Part shown: piece by piece, positions 25,701 to 34,890 of the stretch
Numbering within the stretch: position 1 is the first letter of the stretch
Layout: every line of letters starts with the position of its first letter
Source of the DNA: Vanilla planifolia
Taxonomy: Eukaryota > Streptophyta > Magnoliopsida > Asparagales > Orchidaceae
Reading direction: 5' to 3'
NCBI GenBank assembly: GCA_023846275.1
Contig: CM043877.1
Location: 10,895,107-10,959,106 of the forward strand
Length of the DNA: 64,000 nucleotides
The notes under the pieces: model-generated
Database searches by the model: none
What the model was told of the DNA's origin: nothing
The model's input: only the letters and a program-made list of their open reading frames with translations
Translations under genes and position numbers: made by a program

Positions 25701-28700
25701 TATTTCTGGGTATAAAATTTTTCTTGACATGATTACATTCTCATTAGGAAAAAGTATTGCTTTCAATTAAATAGCATCGTGTTCTATATTTTGCAGTAAT
25801 AGATTCACTGAGCGAAAGCCCAAGTCTAAAAAGAAGAAAAAGACGAAGTTCAAGTCTCTTAAGAAAGGCCGTCTGGCTTCTGAAGCAGAATTTCTGCTAG
25901 ATGAGCAGCCTGTAGATCTCTTATCTGATGATGAGAGGAATGTTTCTTCAGATATAATTTCTGCTGCATCTCCACTGCATCCATTTGCTCTAAAGAAGCG
26001 TAAAAAGGCTGCAGTTGTTGCTGATGAAAAAGATTTGCAAAACCCGAAAAAGCCAAGGAAAGCTCCTGGGAACAAGTTTATTGGGGAATCAAACTCTTTG
26101 GTTACGCAAATTCAGGAATCAAGGGAATTGAAGTTTGGGGATGGAGCTAATACTTTTGATGACAAATCAGCTAATAGAAGCAAGATGGGTGGCAAAGTCT
26201 CTATCACAGTTATGCCACTTAAACGTATTATGGTAGTCAAGCCAGAAAAATTTAAAAGGAAAGGGCATGTTTGGTCAAAGGATTACTTTCCACCAACAGA
26301 TTCGTGGTCTACTCAGGAGGATGCCGTACTATGTGCTGTTGTACATGAATATGGAACCAATTGGAGCCTGGCAAGTGATGTAATCTATAGCGTTTCCTGT
26401 GGTGGATTCTACAGAGGATTGTTTCGCCACCCTGTTCACTGTTGTGAGAGGTTCAGAGAATTGTTCTTTAAATATGTTCAGTCTACAACAGACAATTCAA
26501 ATTCAGAAAAGAATTTTGCAACTGGATCAGGGAAATCTCTTCTTAAAGTTACAGAGGTAGTAAACTTTCTTGCTATTGTTTTTTCTTTCCAGTTTGTTGT
26601 AGTTTTGGATGATGTGATTACATTATCATTCGGCTTTTTAAAGGATTAGTTGATCTTGAAGATAAATGAATATCAAAGGTCAACTACTGATATCCATAAT
26701 TTTTATTCAAATGTTTGGATTTGCCCAATATAGGTGATGCATTATAATTGTTGATCTATGCACGGCATTTACTAGAAGTGGATGTGGTCCAAATTACGTA
26801 TAGGTTTAGTAATAGAAACAAGAAATACTAAAAAATGTTGAAGAGAAAAAGGTTTATGCAAAAGCTGGATCAATTGTAAAAATATGGATAACTAAGAGAT
26901 GTAAAAAAAGCACTACAAACAATGAAAAAAGTAATTAATATTATAATTTCTTTTGAATATTTATTTAAGAAATTAAAAAAATGAAGAGAATAGCTCATAC
27001 ATAAGTTTGTCAAAACATGAGAAAAGAAAAATAATACCCAGGCTTAAGTAAATGTATCAAGAAAAATGTTTAGAAAATATTAGATGTTGAAATTTGATCA
27101 AGATGAATGAGTTTATTTTTATAATATTTTTAATTAATATTATAAAATATTTTCTTTGAAAGAAAGTAGAATTGTTTCTTTTTGTTAGAAAATCCATAAA
27201 GTGAAAATGAGAGAAGCTTTGAAGAAAATAAATATGAAAAAATAAGAAACAAAGATGTAGTTCATATACATGAAATATATGGGAGAAGTTGAAATCTTTG
27301 ACATTACTTATAGCAGAATGTTTAGTGCTAAAGAAATGTGTGGTGAGTTCAAGAAAATTATTTGATTTTTATTTACAATAATAAGAAGAATATCCAGATT
27401 GTATTGGCTATTGGAGATATAAGTTGTCATAGTTTGAAACCTTAGGCATATGAGTAAGCACAAAATCCGATATAAGATTAGTATATTCTAGAATCTATTT
27501 ATTTTATTCTAGGAATAGCAATTATAGAGAGTATAGTTTCGTTGAAAAGTTTAATATTGAATTTTAGGTCATTGAAATATTTGGGATCATTTTTCATTGA
27601 TTTAGAAACCACATTTTTTTGGAATTTTTAAATAAGTGTGTTGGTTCTAGAAGAGAAAATAAGTAACCTGACATATATTGAAGTTATTAAATATGTATAT
27701 GGATGATAAAATATGTATTAACTCAAGAAGAATTTGATTAAAGAACTTTTATTGTAGTTGGGCTTTATCTGAGAGTTGTTTTAAGTCTATCTATTTGTAT
27801 TTGTTACAAATATACTTATTGGTCAAATTTAAGACAATGTCCCTATTTATATGTTTTATTGATAATGTTGTGCTTGTGGATTAGACTACAGAATATGGGA
27901 GAAGTTGAAATCTTTGACATTACTTATAGCAGAATGTTTAGTGCTAAAGAAATATGTGGTGAGTTCAAGAAAATTATTTGATTTTTATTTACAATAATAA
28001 GAAGAATATCTAGATTGTATTGGCTATTTGAGATATAGGTTGTCATAGTTTGAAACTTTAGGCATATGAGTAAGCACAAAATCCGATATAAGATTAGTAT
28101 ATTCTAGAATCTATTTATTTTATTCTAGGAATAGCAATTATAGAAAGTATAGTTTCGTTGAAAAGTTTAATATTGAATTTTAGGTCATTGAAATATTTGG
28201 GATCATTTTTCATTGATTTAGAAACCACGTTTTTTTGGAATTTTTAAATAAGTTGCTGGTTCTAGAAGAGAAAATAAGTAACCTGACATATATTGAAGTT
28301 ATTAAATATGCATATGGATGATAAAATATGTATTAACTCAAGAAGAATTTGATTAAAGAACTTTTATTGTTGTTGGGCTTTATCTGAGAGTTGTTTTAAG
28401 TCTATCTATTTGTATTTGTTACAAATATACTTATTGGTCAAATTTAAGACAATGTCCCCATTTATATGTTTTATTGATAATGTTGTTCTTGTGGATTAGA
28501 CTACAAAATATGTTAAACACCATGCTAGAGTTTTAGGATTAAAGCCAAGCTAGAGTTTTAGAGTTAAATGGATTTTTGCTCGAGCATGGAATGTGGTGTC
28601 GATATATGGATGCAACGACTTAGAGACTACAATTGATCATAAAATATTAAAAGAATAATGAATTTCTTTATGTTTGGTTAGTATTTTAAAATTAAGTAAA

Positions 28701-31700
28701 AATTAATGAAGATGTCAATAATAGGATCCAAACGATTTGGATACAGTAATGGAGTATTGTTAGTATGATTTGATTTAAGCAAGCCGCTCAATCTTAAAGA
28801 AAGTTTTATTGGATCACATTGAAGTTGATCATGCTACTAATTGGTGGTTGTGAATTTCAATTATATTAGTAGATTTAGTGTTGTAAGATGAGAATGTTGA
28901 GGTGGGTTATTTGTTGCACTCAAAAAGATGTTTCATTTGACCAAAATTGTTGTCTACAATGGCTTTTGATTGAGAGGTGGTCAAGCACAACAATGACTTG
29001 GTTGGTTGACTCTATAGGAGCCATTGTTCCATCCCTTGGATTGGGAGAGAGCTCCAACGACGACATGGTCACTACAATAGATTTCGTGTGGTGGATATGG
29101 GATTCCATTTTCTTCTCTTCCATTTTTGCAATGTGTTTGACCATGATGTTATATGACAATAGGGGCCATGAAGTATTGCAAACCAAATTTTGGGGTTTGA
29201 TCAGTGGAGAGTTCAATCCAAACACAATGGCCATTATGTTGAGCAAAGTTCGGGTTTGCTTTTTGGGTTGCCCAAATTGAATATCCCCCACCTAACACCG
29301 CTTGTAAGAGGAGGAAGGGGATGGAGGTTGAGGATGTGTGTCCATAGATGCTTATCTCTATCAAGAGACATTGAGTCAATCCTGAGAAGCTGAAATCTGC
29401 ACCAAATTCAAATGCTATGCGCAATGGGTCACCTTTACCTTAGCAATTGAGCACATGTGAGGTTTGCTACCACGGTTAGTGGTGTAGGGTTTAACTTGAC
29501 GATCTTCCCTAGTGGGATGCTATTGCAACACTGGGCATGTAGTGCATTGCCCCATGTTCCATGCTAGTAGTTTCGAACCTACATGCTACAGCTGCACCAA
29601 GTGACAAGATTGTGCAGGAAGGTCCAGAAGTGTAGCTTACTTTTTCTAATTCCATGGAATTCTTTTCGAGCTGCATGTCTGCTATAGGTCTTGAATCACA
29701 AATTGACAAATAATTGTAGGGAACTTTGGGAGCTTGGCACCTTTTAGGAGATGCGAAATTAAACAACTCAAGCTGCTCACCAAAATGACTAGGAATCTTG
29801 TCCTCCATCCCCCCCCCCTGTCGTAATATCTTTATTATTATGTGACAATGGTTTAAGTAACTTGGGTTTTCATAGAAATTCATTTCTTTGATGCAATAAT
29901 AGGTTGGGCTAGGCTCAGATTCATGAGATGATCAATCAATATTTCCTTAACTTTAGTGGTTTATAGATGTTCCTAAGCACCTGAATTTTGTATGTGACAA
30001 GCATTGCTCTTGGCCACAATCCTCTCTTTGTTCAGTTTTAGCATTTTAGTTTGTCATTTTGATAGTCATTTGAAGTTTTAGGGTGTATGGCTGACTTTTC
30101 CCCTGATCATTTGATATTGTAGCCTCAGTGTGGCATCGACATACTGTGGGCAGCCCCCCCACGATCCTTTCTAATAAATTTGCCAAATCCCTTCGGGCTT
30201 GTGTTAATGGAACTTTGCCCAGCTAGGGGATATTGCTTGTCCTTATCATCAATTAGAACAAGTTTAAAGAATCTTTGGTTGGATTCCTTGACTCTAGTGA
30301 GCATTACTTTCTCTTTCAACTTCTCTCTAATTATCATGCATCTATCTAGGGTGGAAAGCTTGTGGCTATAGCACACTAAAGCCATTTGGGCGATCGAAAC
30401 ACCGTTTTCTTTCATTCTATTGTCACTCCATAGAGACAGGTTAACTTCATTCAAGGATTTCTTCCATAGTAAGTGGTGTTTGAAGATTCCCCTCCACTAT
30501 GGCATTCTCTTTAAACAAAATGATTTTGTCTAATGCACAAGTTGAGTCCTTAATTCCCTCTATTTCACAGTAAAAAACTTGCAAGGCTATCTTTGTTATG
30601 ATGTCTAATTGTGCACTAGGGCTTGATTGGGTGGTCCCACCATTATCAATTGTAGAGATTACAGAGGGCACTTAACTATCGTTAATATTGGTCCACTTAG
30701 TTTTCCCAAACTAGATAATATTGGCCTACTCAATGTTCCCAAAACTTGATTCAACATTTCTCAAAATGTGTTTAGTGCAACCAAATAGAACAATAATAGA
30801 GAAGAATGTAAGAGCCACGACCACATGCATGATTAGAGTTATCAATGCCATGGTCGTGATTGGGTTTAGGACCCTTGCCAAGACCACAACATAACCATAG
30901 ACAACAAAAGTAGATGATTCAATGGATAGTATAAGATGGATGTTAGAAGCATTGGAAACACCAAGTACTCTAGAAAGTAGTTGAGAGAGTTGTTTTATCA
31001 CTAGCAATGATTTGATGATAAATTGATAGTACAAAGCCTATGACGTAAAATGATAATGTAATTAGAAGCTCTTCTTGGTGATGCTTTTGTTATTAGGGTT
31101 CAGTGATCAATTGACTATACACTAGTTTACCAACAATGCTTATAGCTTTTTAAAGTACTCCTAGAGTGACTCATGTTTTCTTCATCAAATTAAAAATCTT
31201 TTTATATAATTCGAATGCTTAATAGACATTCTTCTCTAGGACATGTTTTACGAAGTATATCCCATATCTTTTTAGGATTGTCAAAAAACATAATCGAAGG
31301 AAATATTAGGATCCATATTTTTTAGAAGCTAATATATGACTTATGTAGTTTTGCCACTGTTTGTACAAGGTAAAATTCTTGTCCTAACTACATAAGGACT
31401 CAAAAGAAGATGATTTTAACTTGTCTTGAACAACAACAAATTTCTTGAATGCCCGACACTATAGGAGATAGTTTGGACCAAGCAACGTGATAGTTATGCT
31501 TGCAATAATTTGTTAGATAATCTTTACAATGAATAGAAAGAAGATGACACTCATGATAGAATGTTAAGTAGCCTATTAATGCCTAAAGGTGTTGTAGGAA
31601 ATTGGAGGGAGTGAGTCTCTAAGCCTATAAATATAGGCCAAATTTAGTGATTGGCCATGACTTGGGTCTAATTTGAAAAAAAATTTCGAAGAGAGTAGAC

Positions 31701-34700
31701 AATCGAATAAGATAAAGATTAACTTGAATCTGATCCAAGATCTATCGAATTTTGGATAATTGGATCAAACTTTAAAATGATTCGGTAATATAAGAGTTAT
31801 TACATGATCATTCATGGATAAATTTCCAATCATGCAAAAATTTATGGTTTCATGTCCTAAATGCATCATTTCATATAAATGTGTGTATGTATATATATGT
31901 GTGTGTATGTGTGTGTGTGTGTGTGTGTGTCTGTGTGTGTCTGTGTATATATGTATGTATGTATACATATTTTTATATAAACAAATATGTATTTATGTGG
32001 TTGTATGTTTATTTAGTTAAGTTGGATTATAAGTAGATTGATTAGGTGATGATTAATAGCTTGATCCATTTAATTGACATAGTTTGGGTCAAGATTTGAA
32101 ATCAGGTTAATCATTGTTTTGTTGCCACTCAGCTTTAATTATTAGAATCTTATAAGTTATGGGAGAAGAAGTGTATAAAGCAACGCATTCATTTTGGAAT
32201 TTGATAATTCTGAATGCTTTGGAAGGAGATTATACTTTAAATCTCTTTGTTATTATGTGGATGAACTCCAATTGAATCACTGTTTTATATGTTTTGAGTG
32301 TCCTTTAGAGTTATTGGTATTTGCTTTTATGATTATGCTGGCACTGTTGATTTTCATCTCATGTTATGCTATTATCAGTTAATTAAAAAGCAAAATAATC
32401 TACTTTTTTGGAGTCAAATTAAATTTTGGAATTTTGGAACGAGTTAATGCATTCCACGTTGTGATTGCATGGCCCGTTTTCGTTTCTAAATTTATCAGTT
32501 TATTACCATTATCCGTTGCTTCTTTCTTCTGTTTTCGTATTATTAGATTAATCACTTCTTTTTCAGGAGCATGTGCATTACTTGCTTAACATTACAAGTG
32601 ACATACCGAACAATGAACTTCTGCTTCAGAAACATTTTGTGGCTATACTTTCTTCTGTATGGAGGAAGAAGTGCCGCTTAGAGCGTTGTCCGACCATTCT
32701 ATCTTCACAAAGTGGTTCTTATATAAACTTTTCTTCTTACTCTTCTATGAGGAAGACTGGAGTAGACCAACCAAAAGAAAGACATAATAAGAAACTCGTA
32801 ATGACAGCCCTTAATGATCTTGATGTTAGGCAACTTGAAAGAATAAAAGCGTCATCAATGCAAGATGCTCCTGTGGAAATTGACCAGTTGGAGTTAACTC
32901 TGGATTTATCTTCTGCAAAGACAGCATATTTTGACAATACTTTTCCATCAACTGTCAATGTGTCATTACAGGTTATAGAGCAACAGAAATCAGCTGAACA
33001 ACATGGGAGTTCCTTCTTATCAGAATCTTCCTGTAGGATTGCTGAGGACAGATTCAGGTAAGCTTGCATCTTCAGATTTTATCTTTGTTCAATGCAAAGG
33101 CACCTAAATCACCTCAAGCTGTGAAAATGACATATTTAACTCATTATTTTAGCAGTTTTTTTATGAGCAATTTTTAACAACTTATGAGCATTTAAAAGAA
33201 TAGCAAACTCATAAATGGTGCATGAACAAGTTTAATCTATCAAACATGAAAAACTAGACGAGTATAAATTATTGTTTCTTGAGTTCAATAGCTTGGAAAC
33301 AAGATGGTCTTTTAGATCTAAGTGTAAATCATTAAAGCAGTCGGTCTTTGTTGGGCTTACCAATTAAATTTGAGAGAAATTATCTTATATGTAAGTGAAT
33401 AAGCTTATTTTCATTTTATTCAGATTTGTGTCTGTCAACATAAAATATCAATGCTATATAATAAAACAATGATGATGATTTAATAAAAGTAATTAATTAA
33501 GAGTAATATAATACTTAATTAATCAAGAATTTTTGTTATTTTCAATTGATAATTAATCGTTTGCTCTAAAATTAATAAATAATTGAACATTTAGTTTGAC
33601 ACTTATTTACCTCACTTATGGCTAATAAATGAGAATTGTATGGTAACCAATGATTTCAATTAAAGAGCTATCTATGATTGTTATTATTACCTAGTGAACC
33701 AATACTTATTCTTATAAACAAAAAATGTTGCACTAAGTAGTTTTAGTCATCAGTAATCAAGAGTTCATGATAATTTAATATAAAATAGCAGTGATACAAA
33801 CAATGAAGATATGATTATGGACAAAAAATACTCTTGAAAGTTAATGCTTAAACATTTTCCATGATACATTTTACCCATTTCTAATGAATCTTTTATAGTT
33901 CTTAGATGCATCAACTATGAATACTAGCATTAAAAAAAACAAGTCACATAGGACTAAACATTAATCTTCACTTCTTATTAATAATTCAATAAATTGCCTG
34001 TTCTAGTCATTGCAACGTTAGCTTATCCATGCATCATGCAAATGATCATTGCATGTTGAACTATCTTTTATAGTTCTTAGTTTTAGTTGAACATGATACA
34101 TTCCACCCATTTCTAATGAATTTTTTTATGGTTCTTAAATGCATCAACTCTGAATACAAACACACAAAAAAAAACAAAGTCATACAAAACTAAGCATTAA
34201 TCTTCACTATCTCTTATTAGTTATTTAATATATTGCATGTTTCGGTTGTTACAACGTTAACTACTTATGTGTGCATCATGTATTGAATCTTTTATACTCT
34301 ATTTGATTCAACATAAAATAAAACTTAGTTTAAAAAAAAACTTACTTTAGTGTACTTAAAGCATGACTATTTCTTGCTTTTATGTTTTTAAATTGTAGCC
34401 CAATTTTATTTGTTGTTGTCAAACATCATATGAACTTTTATATTATAATTTTTTTAATTATCTCCACCTCTGAACTTACAGGCAAACCTCAGAAATTTGC
34501 TTGGAAGGCGAATGCTCGGGATGGGTGACCATAGGTTTTCCTTCTTGTTATGCATCGAGGTCTCGGTGTGCCGGAAAATCCCAATCTCATGGCAAACTCA
34601 AATTCTTCTCCGAACCATGGAGATTTTCCAAATCAAGAGTTCCCAGGACCATGGATTCCCAAGAAGAATCTGCTTTGGCTACAAAATTTCACCTCTCATC

Positions 34701-34890
34701 AGCCAACCATATCATCGAGTTCGACAATTTGGCATTGGTTGATTTGAATTATGGAAATGATGACCCTTTTAACACACCAACCTTGGAAGATATGCAGACG
34801 TTAGGGTGTGTACCACATGAATATGATCCAGATTTCCTCAAGGATTTGCAGGATTTGGATTCAGATATTGATATAACAGATATTGGTTGA
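1675..34890 (+). CDS. PIE1: PIE1-like SWR1-complex ATPase, 3' nine exons (gene level)
   Basis: Catalytic subunit of the plant SWR1 complex, which uses ATP to exchange H2A for H2A.Z in nucleosomes; in Arabidopsis, loss of PIE1 causes early flowering through low FLC. Nine exons join in frame: 1675-1710, 4940-5008, 19916-19978, 20053-23164, 23324-23388, 24719-24783, 25797-26556, 32567-33057 and 34482-34890, giving about 1689 residues and a TGA at 34888-34890. Domain order: acidic linker (DDEATLSEEEELAK, LPIEELLRRYGK), SNF2 N-lobe with DEMGLGKT and DEAH boxes, a long insert, helicase C-lobe with CHRIGQTREVHIYRL, acidic/Ala-rich region, Lys-rich tract, SANT/Myb domain, and a C-terminal tail. The split ATPase with a long insert is the SWR1/INO80 hallmark, and the SANT domain plus plant-type tail separate it from INO80. 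The Arabidopsis protein is about 2050 residues, so the N-terminal HSA-domain exons must lie left of base 1. No frame break was seen in the exons, so the copy looks functional. Confidence 0.93.
1711..4939 (+). other. PIE1 intron, 3.2 kb, no identifiable element
   Basis: GT at 1711 and AG at 4938-4939. AT-rich with scattered homopolymers. A slightly less AT-rich patch at about 2940-3430 holds two short open frames, but neither gives a family I recognise. No terminal repeats or retroelement motifs were found. Confidence 0.7.
4940..5008 (+). CDS. PIE1: PIE1 exon B (69 nt)
   Basis: Encodes DDEATLSEEEELAKREATDPLEE, 23 codons in phase 0 on both sides, with acceptor ttttgtag and donor gtaggac. This acidic block matches the conserved DDE-T-EEEELA segment found just before the ATPase in SWR1, SRCAP and PIE1, and so anchors the reading frame of the small 5' exons. 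Confidence 0.9.
5009..8400 (+). other. 5' part of the 14.9-kb PIE1 intron, unassigned repeat-like sequence
   Basis: Begins at the donor gtaggac. Very AT-rich, with moderate-GC islands at about 6560-7250 and 7540-8280. The second island has short minus-strand open frames but no zinc-knuckle, protease or polymerase motif that I can identify. It is probably decayed transposable-element sequence, but no family can be named from what is visible. Confidence 0.5.
8400..9240 (+). mobile_element. Ty1/copia retrotransposon fragment (gag to integrase), degraded
   Basis: A fossil fragment in the same orientation as PIE1. Around 8455-8600 a short frame resembles a UBN2-type copia gag. At about 8659-8790 lies the GAG-pre-integrase signature (LCHCCLGHPRFLYLK followed by a C-x2-C pair). 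From about 8950 to 9180 there is integrase-like sequence with recognisable motifs. No reverse transcriptase, RNase H or LTRs were seen, so it is a truncated internal piece. It is heavily broken, with many interruptions, and therefore old. Its right end runs into a 40-bp tandem array. Confidence 0.7.
9229..9525. repeat. 40-bp minisatellite, about 5-6 diverged units
   Basis: Five successive 40-bp units start at 9229, 9269, 9309, 9349 and 9389, each opening with (a/g)tatcatct-tta and ending near acaagtggct. A sixth, less regular unit follows at about 9429, with further partial echoes to about 9525. Units differ at many positions, so the array is old. The period is not a multiple of three, so it is not a coding repeat. 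Confidence 0.85.
9526..11900 (+). other. PIE1 intron stretch between copia and gypsy relics
   Basis: Very AT-rich, with a CATA/TA microsatellite at 9745-9790 and a poly-A run at about 10367-10381. A patch at 10040-10460 is slightly less AT-rich and contains a short imperfect inverted repeat at about 10383-10412 (agctcctcga ... tcgagaagct). No coding similarity could be recognised. It is probably decayed repeat sequence. Confidence 0.5.
9745..9790. repeat. CATA/TA microsatellite
   Basis: Interspersed catacatacata and tatatatata runs in an AT-rich intron. Confidence 0.85.
11900..12420 (+). repeat. 5' LTR of the gypsy relic
   Basis: Shares a long collinear series of words with 16770-17340, for example gtcaattg(t/c)aag(c/t)tat, aagtcatgttt, gatgaaaactat, atttcaa/tgcttgg and tctcaaacttg-attgga. 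The outer boundary is blurred and no intact primer-binding site was recognised. By eye the pair is roughly two-thirds to three-quarters identical. Confidence 0.6.
16770..17345 (+). repeat. 3' LTR of the gypsy relic
   Basis: Partner of the repeat at 11.9-12.4 kb, immediately downstream of the chromodomain-like tail. Same word order, with length differences from small insertions or deletions. The end near 17345 is approximate. Confidence 0.6.
17346..19915 (+). other. 3' part of the 14.9-kb PIE1 intron
   Basis: 17.35-18.42 kb is AT-rich and unassigned, with three spaced copies of an aggtgattta motif at 18257, 18293 and 18323. From about 18440 to 19740 base composition shifts to a less AT-rich, mixed texture with no recognisable protein or terminal repeats; it could be a separate insertion or older unique intron. 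It ends in a T-rich tract and AG at 19914-19915. Confidence 0.5.
18250..18332. repeat. Short tandem repeat, 30-36 bp spacing
   Basis: aggtgatttaaaacttggta occurs at 18257 and 18293, and aggtgattta again at 18323. The context ctctaggtgatt is shared by the first and third copies. Confidence 0.75.
19916..19978 (+). CDS. PIE1: PIE1 exon C (63 nt)
   Basis: Encodes IKQLQQESELPIEELLRRYGK, with acceptor ttggcag and donor gtaagaa, phase 0 on both sides. The LQ-ESE-PIEELL-RY motif is the conserved segment that precedes the ATPase in SWR1-family proteins (E-P-EELL--Y). It follows exon B directly in the protein although 14.9 kb separates them in the DNA. Confidence 0.93.
20053..23164 (+). CDS. PIE1: PIE1 helicase exon (3112 nt)
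   Basis: A single large exon after a 74-bp intron, starting with codon GTG (Val) at a splice junction, not at an initiation codon. It holds about 100 residues of acidic linker, then the SNF2 ATPase: Walker A DEMGLGKT (20473-20496), DEAH box (20782-20793), LLTGTPLQNDLMELWSLM, an insert of roughly 300 residues, and the helicase C-lobe with ALIFTQMTKMLDILE, STRSGGVGINLVGADTVIFYD and the motif VI box CHRIGQTREVHIYRL starting at 22345. The 3' quarter is acidic, with an Ala-rich run (QMAAAAAAAGQ) and RPIDRYAMRFMDLWDP, typical of PIE1. All catalytic motifs look intact, so ATPase activity is expected. It ends in phase 1 at the donor gtaagt. ATP hydrolysis here drives H2A.Z/H2B dimer exchange. Confidence 0.96.
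23324..23388 (+). CDS. PIE1: PIE1 exon E (65 nt)
   Basis: Completes the split Ser codon and encodes SWDADFATTAYRQHVEALAQQQ, matching the conserved WDADFAT-AYR-EVEAL-Q block of plant PIE1. Acceptor ttggcag, donor gtttgc. Together with the previous exon it restores phase 0. Confidence 0.92.
23389..24718 (+). other. PIE1 intron, 1.3 kb
   Basis: AT-rich, with a perfect 39-bp tandem duplication at 24537-24614 and nothing else identifiable. Ends at ttctgcag. Confidence 0.8.
24537..24614. repeat. 39-bp tandem duplication (2 copies)
   Basis: Two adjacent 39-bp copies (24537-24575 and 24576-24614) beginning ggatgttgttttatttgaat read as identical, which suggests a recent slippage or repair duplication. 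It lies about 100 bp upstream of the 3' splice site. Confidence 0.95.
24719..24783 (+). CDS. PIE1: PIE1 exon F (65 nt)
   Basis: Encodes LLEEKEYEANADDADESLEANG, continuing the Q-rich helix of the preceding exon. Acceptor ttctgcag, donor gtgag; ends in phase 2, and the last codon is completed by the T at 25797. The sequence is acidic and probably a flexible linker. Confidence 0.85.
24784..25796 (+). other. PIE1 intron, 1.0 kb
   Basis: GT at 24784, AG at 25795-25796. Contains a poly-T run near 24823-24833 but no recognisable element. Confidence 0.85.
25797..26556 (+). CDS. PIE1: PIE1 SANT/Myb-domain exon (760 nt)
   Basis: Starts with a Lys-rich, nuclear-localisation-like tract (KPKSKKKKKTKFKSLKK). 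A second basic patch (KKRKKAAVV) and a conserved stretch (VSITVMPLKRIMVVKPEKF) follow. The SANT/Myb-like domain (about 26300-26480) contains SWSTQEDAVLCAVVHEYGTNWSLASD and, further on, RHPVHCCERFRELFFKYV. It ends with SGKSLLKVTE at the donor gtagta, in phase 0. SANT domains in remodelers contact histone tails or DNA, and this one distinguishes PIE1 and EAF1-like proteins from INO80. Confidence 0.93.
26557..27276 (+). other. 5' part of the 6-kb PIE1 intron
   Basis: AT-rich sequence leading into the LINE relic. It may contain further decayed upstream LINE sequence, but no motif is clear enough to call. Confidence 0.5.
27277..28950 (+). mobile_element. RTE-type LINE relic (reverse transcriptase), internally duplicated
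   Basis: A plus-strand non-LTR retrotransposon fragment. Across frames it keeps the landmark order of plant RTE reverse transcriptase: FIDLE near 27597 (the FIDLEKAYDRVPRE region), TYIEVIKYVYG (Y-I--I-DMY-G region), LIGQIQDNVPIYMFY leading into the FADD-type catalytic box, a G-F-LS-region near 28570, and MRMLRWVICCTQKD at 28888 (MRMLRWMCGHTRKD in intact elements). Many stops and frameshifts show it is dead. The first part is present twice in tandem (27281-27896 and 27897-about 28505). No endonuclease domain or 3' tail was recognised. Confidence 0.7.
27281..28505. repeat. 616-bp tandem duplication inside the LINE relic
   Basis: Copy 1 27281-27896, copy 2 27897-about 28505. Both start gggagaagttgaaatctttg and both end ttgtggattagactaca. 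Differences are few (single-base changes plus a short deletion near 28252), suggesting identity of about 97%. The junction falls at a shared aatatg word. The copies are far more alike than the LINE is to intact relatives, so the duplication is much younger than the insertion. Confidence 0.95.
31100..31460 (-). mobile_element. Possible Ty1/copia gag (UBN2-like) fragment, degraded
   Basis: On the minus strand a short stretch reads NPKKIWDILRKTCPREE, resembling the SAKEAWDILQ-x-YEG core of UBN2-type copia gag. It is fossil material and heavily broken. No flanking pol or LTR was seen, so this is a tentative call. Confidence 0.35.
31880..31975. repeat. TG/TATG microsatellite
   Basis: A run of gtgtgtatgtgtgtgtgtgtgtgtg with tctg and tatg interruptions, about 95 bp. 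Confidence 0.95.
32567..33057 (+). CDS. PIE1: PIE1 exon H (491 nt)
   Basis: Begins EHVHYLLNITSDIPNNELL and continues LLQKHFVAILSSVWRKKC, matching the post-SANT block of plant PIE1 (KVTE-x-LLN, ELLLQKHF--LLSS-W). The rest is Ser-rich and low in conservation, with ELTLDLSSAKTAYFDNTFPS corresponding to the ELTLEF motif. Acceptor tttcag, donor gtaagc; ends in phase 2. Confidence 0.92.
33058..34481 (+). other. Last PIE1 intron, 1.4 kb
   Basis: Very AT-rich. Its 3' half holds a diverged direct duplication of about 232 bp (33860-about 34310). Confidence 0.8.
33860..34310. repeat. Diverged 232-bp tandem duplication
   Basis: Copy 1 starts at 33860 and copy 2 at 34092, both catgatacatt--acccatttctaatgaat. 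They stay collinear through gatgcatcaact, taatcttcact, caacgtta and tgcatcatg. Several small indels and many substitutions make it an old duplication. Confidence 0.85.
34482..34890 (+). CDS. PIE1: PIE1 terminal exon (409 nt incl. stop)
   Basis: Completes Arg (AG|G) and encodes RQTSEICLEGECSGWVTIGF, a Ser/Lys-rich stretch (KSQSHGKLKFFSEPWRFSK), and an acidic end (HEYDPDFLKDLQDLDSDID, ending DITDIG) with TGA at 34888-34890. The GKSQSxGKxK and acidic tail match the C-terminus of plant PIE1. About 300 bp of 3' UTR-like sequence probably follows; no clear polyadenylation signal could be fixed. Confidence 0.88.

Larger units (their letters stand above)
28951..32566 (+). other. 3' part of the 6-kb PIE1 intron
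   Basis: 28.95-30.7 kb is noticeably less AT-rich, with a C-run at about 29808-29818. Minus-strand open frames at 30125-30454 and 30447-30671 contain plausible protein-like sequence (KLKEKVMLTRVKESNQRFF) that I cannot assign to a family. About 31100-31460 may be a copia gag scrap (separate entry) and 31880-31975 is a TG microsatellite. It ends at the acceptor ttttcag, 32561-32566. Confidence 0.5.

Noticed and set aside
31880-32020. Cys/Val-rich open frame over the TG repeat
   Set aside because: Produced by translating the microsatellite; no real gene.
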